Assembly (NCBI RefSeq): GCF_023230885.1
Contig: NZ_JALNWM010000132.1
Location: 1 to 9,269, forward strand
Direction: 5' to 3'
DNA from: Desulfocurvus sp.
GTDB lineage: Bacteria; Desulfobacterota; Desulfovibrionia; Desulfovibrionales; Desulfovibrionaceae
Length of the DNA stretch: 9,269 nt
Shown here in pieces: positions 5,747-9,269 of this stretch. Each line of letters begins with the position of its first letter. Positions within the stretch are counted from its first letter, which is position 1. The notes beneath the pieces are model-generated. The model ran no database searches. It saw only the letters and a list, made by a program, of their open reading frames with translations, and was not told the origin of the DNA. The position numbers were made by a program, and so were the translations under genes.

Positions 5747-6558
5747 GCCCGCCTCCGGCCCGCCAGGCGCCGCCGCAGGGCGTCGGCGGCAAAGGCCGCC
5801 ACGGCCACGGCGATGATGCTGGCCCCGGAGGTCAGGTCCAGGGCGTAGGACAGGGCCAGGCCCGCAGTGCAGAACAGCGCGGCCAGCGCCACCGAGCGGG
5901 CCATCATCCCGCCCAGGGAGCGCGACGCGGGCAAGGCCAGCCCGGGGGGGATGGTCAGCAGGGCCATGACCAGGATCAGCCCCACCACGCGGATGACCAT
6001 GACCACCGAAGCCCCGACCAGGGCCAGCAGCAGGAAATGCAGCGCCAGCACCGGCACCCCGCGCACGGAGGCGAACTCGCGGTCGAAGGCCAGGGCCGTG
6101 AACTCCTTGTGGAAAAAGAGGGTCACGGCCACGATGGCCGCGTCCAGCCCGAGCATGAGCCACAGGTCCGCGCGCGGCACGGCCAGGATGCTGCCGAACA
6201 AAAAGCTCATCAGGTCGGCGTTGTAGCCGGGGGTCAGGTCGAGCAGGATGACGCCCGTGGCCATGCCCCCGGCCCACAGGGCGCCGATGAGCCGGTCGGC
6301 GCCGTCCAGGCTGCGCGCCGTGGCCGCCGCCACGGCCCCGCCCGCCGCCACGGAGAAGCCCACCGTGCACGGCAGCACGGGCCAGCCCAGGAAATAGGCC
6401 AGGCCCACCCCGCCGTAGGCCGCATGGGCCACGGCCCCGGCCAGGAACACCACGCGGTTGGCCACCACCAGGGTGCCGATGATCCCGCAGGCCACGCTGG
6501 CCAGCAGCCCGGCCCACAGGGCGTTTTGCATGAACTCGTAGGACAGGGCCTGGATCAT
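5743..6558 (-). CDS. znuB: Zinc ABC transporter permease (ABC-3 family)
   Basis: This 271-residue integral inner-membrane protein is the permease of a ZnuABC-type importer. Eight to nine hydrophobic segments run through most of its length. It shows the family layout: an N-terminal FMQNALWAGLLASVACGIIG stretch, an AVAHAAYGGVGLAYFLGW segment with the conserved His, and a RVVGLILVMALLTIPPGLA segment ahead of the last helices. The last two are characteristic of ABC-3 permeases for zinc or manganese. The size is close to that of E. coli ZnuB. The ATG overlaps the znuC stop in an ATGA tetramer and is preceded by GGGAGG, so the two proteins are probably translated in a coupled way. Zinc rather than manganese is inferred from the His-rich loop of the partner ZnuA and from the zur-like gene downstream. 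Confidence 0.95.
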   Translation of the reverse strand: MIQALSYEFMQNALWAGLLASVACGIIGTLVVANRVVFLAGAVAHAAYGGVGLAYFLGWPVLPCTVGFSVAAGGAVAAATARSLDGADRLIGALWAGGMATGVILLDLTPGYNADLMSFLFGSILAVPRADLWLMLGLDAAIVAVTLFFHKEFTALAFDREFASVRGVPVLALHFLLLALVGASVVMVIRVVGLILVMALLTIPPGLALPASRSLGGMMARSVALAALFCTAGLALSYALDLTSGASIIAVAVAAFAADALRRRLAGRRRA

Positions 6559-7418
6559 GCCTCGCCTCCCGGGGCCGCGTCGCCCTGGCAGCCGGGGCAG
6601 CCGGGGCAGTCGGGCCCGCCGTGGCGCGGCACCACCCGGTGCGGCACCTCGCCGTGGGTGAATATCTCCACCGGGCAGGAGTGCCCGCCGCCGTACATCA
6701 TGGTCAGCATGTCGCGGGTGACCTCCGGACGGCCGTGCAGGTGCACGGTGCGGTTGACGCAGATCACCGAGCGCACGCCCCCGGCCACGATGGACAGGTC
6801 GTGGCTGACGTAGAGGATGGTCATGTCCCGGTTCAGCTCGGCCAGCAGCTCCAGCAGCGAGCAGCGGCCCTGGGCGTCCACGCTGGCCGTGGGCTCGTCG
6901 AGGATGAGCATCTGCGGGTCGGCCACCAGGGCCCGGGCGATGTAGACCCGCTGGCGCTGGCCGCCCGAGAGGTCCGAGACCAGCCGGTCCCTGAGCTCCA
7001 GCATGCCCGTGCGCTCCAGGGCGGCCTCGGCCCGGGCGCGCTCGGCCGGGGTGAAACGCGGGCCGCGCCCCGTGGCACCCAGCAGGCCCATGAGCGCCAC
7101 GTCGAGCACCGTCACCGGCAGCTGGCGGGCCATGCCCGTGGACTGCGGCATGTAGCCGATGCGCCGCGCAGCCCCGCGCGGGGGCCCGCCGAACACGCGC
7201 ACCACGCCCCGCCCCGGGGCCAGCACGCCCAGGATCAGCTTGAGCAGCGTGGACTTGCCCCCGCCGTTGGGCCCGAGCACGGCCACATAGTCCCCGGCGG
7301 CGATGGAGAAGTTCAGGTCGCGCAGGACCTCGGGGCCGGGGCCGTAGGCAAAGCCCACGCCCCGGAACTCGACCACCGGGACCGGCGCGCCGGGCGCGGC
7401 CTTGCCGAGCTGCACCAC
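6555..7418 (-). CDS. znuC: Zinc ABC transporter ATPase with a Cys/His-rich tail
   Basis: The 287-residue protein is the ATPase that drives ZnuB. It has Walker A GPNGGGKST (49-57), the Q-loop glutamine (Q92), the signature LSGGQ (150-154), Walker B LILDEP (171-176) and the switch histidine in SHD (H206). After the usual core, which ends near residue 245, comes a tail of about 40 residues with C248, H255, H260, H266 and C271-x2-C274-x2-C277, which looks able to bind metal. The start was taken as the first of two adjacent GTG codons, one base after the znuA stop, with GGAGGG upstream inside the znuA end; the second GTG (7415) is equally plausible. The reading frame remains open further upstream, but that part is a shadow of znuA. 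E. coli ZnuC is about 250 residues, so the extra length lies at both ends. Confidence 0.94.
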   Translation of the reverse strand: MVQLGKAAPGAPVPVVEFRGVGFAYGPGPEVLRDLNFSIAAGDYVAVLGPNGGGKSTLLKLILGVLAPGRGVVRVFGGPPRGAARRIGYMPQSTGMARQLPVTVLDVALMGLLGATGRGPRFTPAERARAEAALERTGMLELRDRLVSDLSGGQRQRVYIARALVADPQMLILDEPTASVDAQGRCSLLELLAELNRDMTILYVSHDLSIVAGGVRSVICVNRTVHLHGRPEVTRDMLTMMYGGGHSCPVEIFTHGEVPHRVVPRHGGPDCPGCPGCQGDAAPGGEA

Positions 7419-7419
7419 C

Positions 7420-8364
7420 TCAGTTCCCTCCGCGCATGGCCCGGGCCATGCGCTCCGCCACGGCGCGCAGGTTGACGGCCCAGTCGCGGGCCAGCGGGTC
7501 GGCCTCCACCAGCGAGCCGCCCAGCTCCTGGGCCACCACCCCCGCGGAGCGCCGGGAGAACTGCGGCGAGACGAAGACGGCCCGGACCCCGTGCTCGCGG
7601 GCCTCGGCCACCAGCCTGACCATCGTCCTTGGGCCGGGCTCGCTGCCCCGGCCCTCCACGGGCATCTGCACCAGCCCGAACTCCCGGGCGAAATAGCCCC
7701 AGGAGGGATGGAAAACCATGAAGCGCCGCTCGTCCAGCCCCGCGAACAGGGCGGCGATGTCGTCATGCACGGCGCGGGCCTCGGCCACGGCGGCCTCGCA
7801 GCCCGCGGCATAGGCCCCGGCGTTGGCCGGGTCGGCCTGGGCCAGGGCGTCGCGGGTGTTGGCGGCCATGACCTGCATCAGCTCCGGCGCCAGCCAGATG
7901 TGGGGGTCGGGCAGGCCCGCGTGGTCATGGTCGTGGTGGTGGCCCTCGGCGGCGTGGTCGTGGCCGTGATCCTCGCCCTCGTGGTGGTGGTGCTCATGGA
8001 CGGGCATGGGCAGCTTGGCGATGCCCGCGTCCATGGCCGCCACGCGCAGGCCGGGGTTGGCCGCCAGGAATCGCGGCAGCCACACGGTCTCGAACTCCAT
8101 GCCCAGGCCGAGGTAGAGGTCGGCGGCGTCCACCTCGGCCATCTGCTTCGGGCGCGGCTCGAAGGTATGCGGGTCGGCCCCCGGTGGCACCATGACCGTG
8201 ACCCGGGCCAGGGGCCCGGCCACACGCTCCACCAGCCAGGCCTGGGGTTCCACGGTGACCAGCACGCGCAGCGGCCCGCCCTGGGCGGCGAAGCCGGGCG
8301 CAGCCCCGGAGGCCAGGGCCAAGACCAGGGCAGCCAGCAGCACGAAAAGCATCTTTTTCGTCAT
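7420..8364 (-). CDS. znuA: Periplasmic zinc-binding protein of the ABC importer
   Basis: The 314-residue product captures zinc in the periplasm and delivers it to ZnuB. It starts with a Sec signal peptide (Lys-Lys, hydrophobic core about 6-20, likely cleavage near AAPGFAA-Q, residue 27). The cluster A-I metal ligands are in place: H66 in DPHTFEP, H155 in DPHIWL, H219 in FHPSWGYFA, and an acidic residue around D289 in EADPLARDW. Between the first two lies a loop rich in His, Asp and Glu (about 123-148), typical of zinc rather than manganese binding proteins and thought to collect or sense zinc. The ATG at 8364 is preceded by AAGGAG with a six-base spacing, and the signal peptide begins there. 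The reading frame extends further upstream to 8682, but that part lacks protein-like sequence and contains the promoter. It is the first gene of the operon. Confidence 0.96.
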   Translation of the reverse strand: MTKKMLFVLLAALVLALASGAAPGFAAQGGPLRVLVTVEPQAWLVERVAGPLARVTVMVPPGADPHTFEPRPKQMAEVDAADLYLGLGMEFETVWLPRFLAANPGLRVAAMDAGIAKLPMPVHEHHHHEGEDHGHDHAAEGHHHDHDHAGLPDPHIWLAPELMQVMAANTRDALAQADPANAGAYAAGCEAAVAEARAVHDDIAALFAGLDERRFMVFHPSWGYFAREFGLVQMPVEGRGSEPGPRTMVRLVAEAREHGVRAVFVSPQFSRRSAGVVAQELGGSLVEADPLARDWAVNLRAVAERMARAMRGGN

Positions 8365-8401
8365 GACGAACTCCTTGGGGATTACAGTCCCGAGGCCCTC
8401 T

Positions 8402-8429
8402 TTTGCAACCGAGTCGCATTTCATGTCAA
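8402..8429 (-). promoter_or_regulatory. Promoter and candidate Zur operator of the znu operon
   Basis: On the minus strand a perfect -35 TTGACA (8429-8424) is followed after 16 bases by a weak -10 TGCAAA (8407-8402). An imperfect palindrome lies between and over them: on the plus strand TGCAAC (8404-8409), CGA, GTCGCA (8413-8418), with 5 of 6 arm positions paired. Its placement over the spacer and -10 is what a repressor site needs. That Zur is the repressor is an inference from the operon content; I cannot match the site confidently to a published Zur consensus. Confidence 0.45.
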
Positions 8430-8648
8430 GGGTGGGAAAAACCGGCTCCATGCCCCGGCCAGGAAACGCGCCGGAGGGGCGCGGGACCGGGGCCGCGCGC
8501 GTCAGCCTCTGGGACGCAGGTCCGCGCCGCGCGCATCCCCCGCCCCTGGCCTTCGCCCCCGGCGCGCGGCCTTCGAGCCGCCTGCCCGGGGTTGTAGCAA
8601 GGGATGGGCAGTTCCGCCCCCCCCGGCGCGCAGGGGTCGCCATGTGGC

Positions 8649-8738
8649 TGTCAACCTCTGCGGGCACAGAAGCACCGTCCATCGTGCCCTACGGCCCGTA
8701 CCGCGCCGATGTCAGCCCCTGCGGGCACGGAAGCACCG
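8649..8738. repeat. Two 29-base direct repeats around a 32-base spacer, CRISPR-like
   Basis: The units 8649-8677 and 8710-8738 match at 26 of 29 bases; all three differences are transitions (A/G, T/C, A/G). They share TGTCA, the core CTGCGGGCAC and the end GAAGCACCG. The 61-base period with a 32-base spacer is exactly that of type I-E CRISPR arrays. The partly self-complementary middle and the GGAAGCACCG end recall the GGGGATGAACCG end of common I-E repeats. With only two units, diverged repeats and no cas gene in the window, it is at best a remnant. No further unit is found 61 bases away on either side, though GTCAGCCTCTG at 8501-8511 resembles the start of the repeat. Confidence 0.5.
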
Positions 8739-8876
8739 CGCCGCCCGGCGCGCGGAGCGGGGCGGAAAGCCGCGCCACATCAGCCAAGAGCCGCCTGCGG
8801 CCCCGTAGGCGGCCTGGCAGCACAAGCGGCGCCTGGACATCCACACCGGAGGGCTGCCGGATGTGCTGGAAAACGT

Positions 8877-8910
8877 CGGCCCCACGGGGTCGGTCGATCC
8901 CGTGGGGCCG
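8877..8910 (-). terminator. Strong hairpin, possible terminator for the minus-strand gene at the right edge
   Basis: CGGCCCCACGGG (8877-8888) pairs perfectly with CCCGTGGGGCCG (8899-8910), and three more pairs (G-U, U-A, C-G) close a GGTC loop, giving a 15-bp stem. On the minus strand it is followed after three bases by TTTT (8873-8870), so it can act as a modest intrinsic terminator in that direction. It lies about 240 bases past the stop of the partial gene at 9152-9269 and would also insulate the znu promoter from transcription entering from the right. Confidence 0.4.
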
Positions 8911-9120
8911 AAGGTTCCGCCCTGAACATGTTCCCGCTGTCCCCGGACAGGCGCGTTACCCTTTCCGCCGGTTGCACACGGATCGCTTCAAGACGCCGGG
9001 CCGGAGCCACACGGCGCCAGGGCGGATGGCGTCCGCAAGCAGCCGGGCCCGAGGCGCCGCGCCGAAACAGCGCGCCCCCCGGCCGAAGGGCGGAAGGCAT
9101 GCACCCGTGACCAGGGCGGC

Positions 9121-9135
9121 GCGGGCCGTGCCCGC
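9121..9135. other. Short GC hairpin just past the right-edge gene
   Basis: GCGGGC (9121-9126) and GCCCGC (9130-9135) form a 6-bp stem with a CGT loop, 17 bases beyond the stop codon at 9154-9152. No T run follows on the minus strand, so its action as a terminator is doubtful. Confidence 0.25.
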
Positions 9136-9151
9136 TCCCCCGGCGCGCGGC

Positions 9152-9269
9152 TCAGGGCTCGTGCTCCACGGCGATGTCCACATAGTCGCTGACCCCGGTG
9201 CAGGGGTTGACGATGGCTTGCAGCCGCCAGAAGGGTCGCCCGGCCTTGCGCGCGAAGAGCAGGTCGCCC
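9152..9269 (-). CDS. C-terminal end of an unrecognised protein (cut by the window edge)
   Basis: On the minus strand one frame enters from the right edge and is open to a TGA at 9154-9152, giving the last 38 residues of a protein. The codons are strongly G/C in third position (GAC, CTG, CTC, TTC, AAG, ATC, GTC), as in the real genes of this window. The peptide contains FWRLQAIVNP, then CTGVSDYVDIAVEHEP at the very end. I do not recognise the family. The mix of aromatic, Val and Ile residues suggests a folded cytoplasmic beta-rich end rather than a membrane segment. The start and most of the gene lie outside the window. Confidence 0.6.
   Translation of the reverse strand, partial: GDLLFARKAGRPFWRLQAIVNPCTGVSDYVDIAVEHEP

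Larger units (their letters stand above)
8365..9151. other. Long stretch without a supportable gene, holding repeats and hairpins
   Basis: All open frames here give Arg/Ala/Pro-rich translations without domain character or good ribosome sites, so I call no gene. From right to left in the direction of znu transcription, the region contains a small GC hairpin (9121-9135), a 15-bp hairpin (8877-8910), a hairpin with 6-bp arms (8837-8864), two CRISPR-like repeats (8649-8738), a 6-bp GC hairpin (8467-8483) and the znuA promoter. The plus-strand segment 8809-8925 has one frame with coding-like codons ending in TGA, but it has no start and is preceded by a stop at 8806-8808. Confidence 0.6.

Noticed and set aside
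7910..8000. Simple-sequence tract of gtggtg/gtcatg words
   Set aside because: It is the His/Asp-rich metal loop of ZnuA read from the other strand, not a regulatory repeat.
8467..8483. Hairpin CGCGCC-GGAGG-GGCGCG upstream of the znuA promoter
   Set aside because: Short, all GC, with no T tract and outside the predicted transcript; such stems are expected by chance at this base composition.
8365..8682. In-frame upstream extension of znuA
   Set aside because: It would put more than 100 residues ahead of a clear signal peptide, and the segment contains the TTGACA promoter and operator-like palindrome.
8809..8925. Plus-strand coding-like fragment (contains IHTGGLPDVLENV) ending in TGA
   Set aside because: Codon use looks coding, but it has no start codon, follows a stop at once, and half of it is the 15-bp palindrome; it could be a gene remnant, which I cannot support.
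8604..9110. Plus-strand open frame of 168 codons in the gene-free region
   Set aside because: The translation is Arg/Ala/Pro-rich, crosses both direct repeats and the large hairpin, and has no recognisable motif or ribosome site.

Overview
The window is very GC-rich (roughly 70% by eye) with tightly packed bacterial genes. An NtrC-type sigma-54 activator, a soluble receiver/HisKA_2 kinase and a complete zinc-import operon, together with the strong G/C third-position bias, suggest a high-GC member of the Desulfovibrionaceae or a related deltaproteobacterium. This assignment is an inference from gene content and style; the window holds no taxonomic marker.

Left part (1-4088). A 243-base non-coding stretch with palindromes and a likely promoter leads into a GAF-containing sigma-54-dependent regulator (244-1785, +). 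It ends on the same CTAG tetramer as a convergent gene (1782-3305, -). That gene encodes an unusual envelope protein: a TonB-like N-terminal anchor with an S-x3-H motif, a long Pro/Ala spacer, an unrecognised middle domain, and an alpha/beta-hydrolase fold whose nucleophile serine appears replaced by glycine. A short divergent promoter region separates it from a small class I SAM-dependent methyltransferase (3453-4088, +), which may be translated from a leaderless mRNA.

Centre (4195-5328, +). A cytoplasmic hybrid protein joins an N-terminal receiver, a coiled coil, a HisKA_2 phosphoacceptor domain and an HATPase domain. Its 3' end overlaps the 3' end of the converging zinc operon by 17 bases.

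Right part (8364 down to 5312, -). The operon znuA-znuC-znuB-zur encodes a periplasmic zinc-binding protein with a His-rich loop, an ATPase with an extra Cys/His tail, an ABC-3 permease and a Fur-family regulator, most likely Zur. The genes are joined by a 1-base gap and two 4-base stop/start overlaps. A TTGACA promoter with an imperfect palindrome lies just upstream of znuA, which fits zinc-dependent self-repression of the operon.

Far right (8365-9151) is about 790 bases with no gene I can support. It holds two diverged 29-base direct repeats separated by exactly 32 bases, the geometry of a type I-E CRISPR unit, and a 15-bp hairpin. The window ends inside the 3' end of an unrecognised minus-strand gene (9152-9269). 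The observations most worth a second look are the CRISPR-like pair, the TonB-anchored apparent pseudo-hydrolase, and the metal-binding tail on ZnuC.
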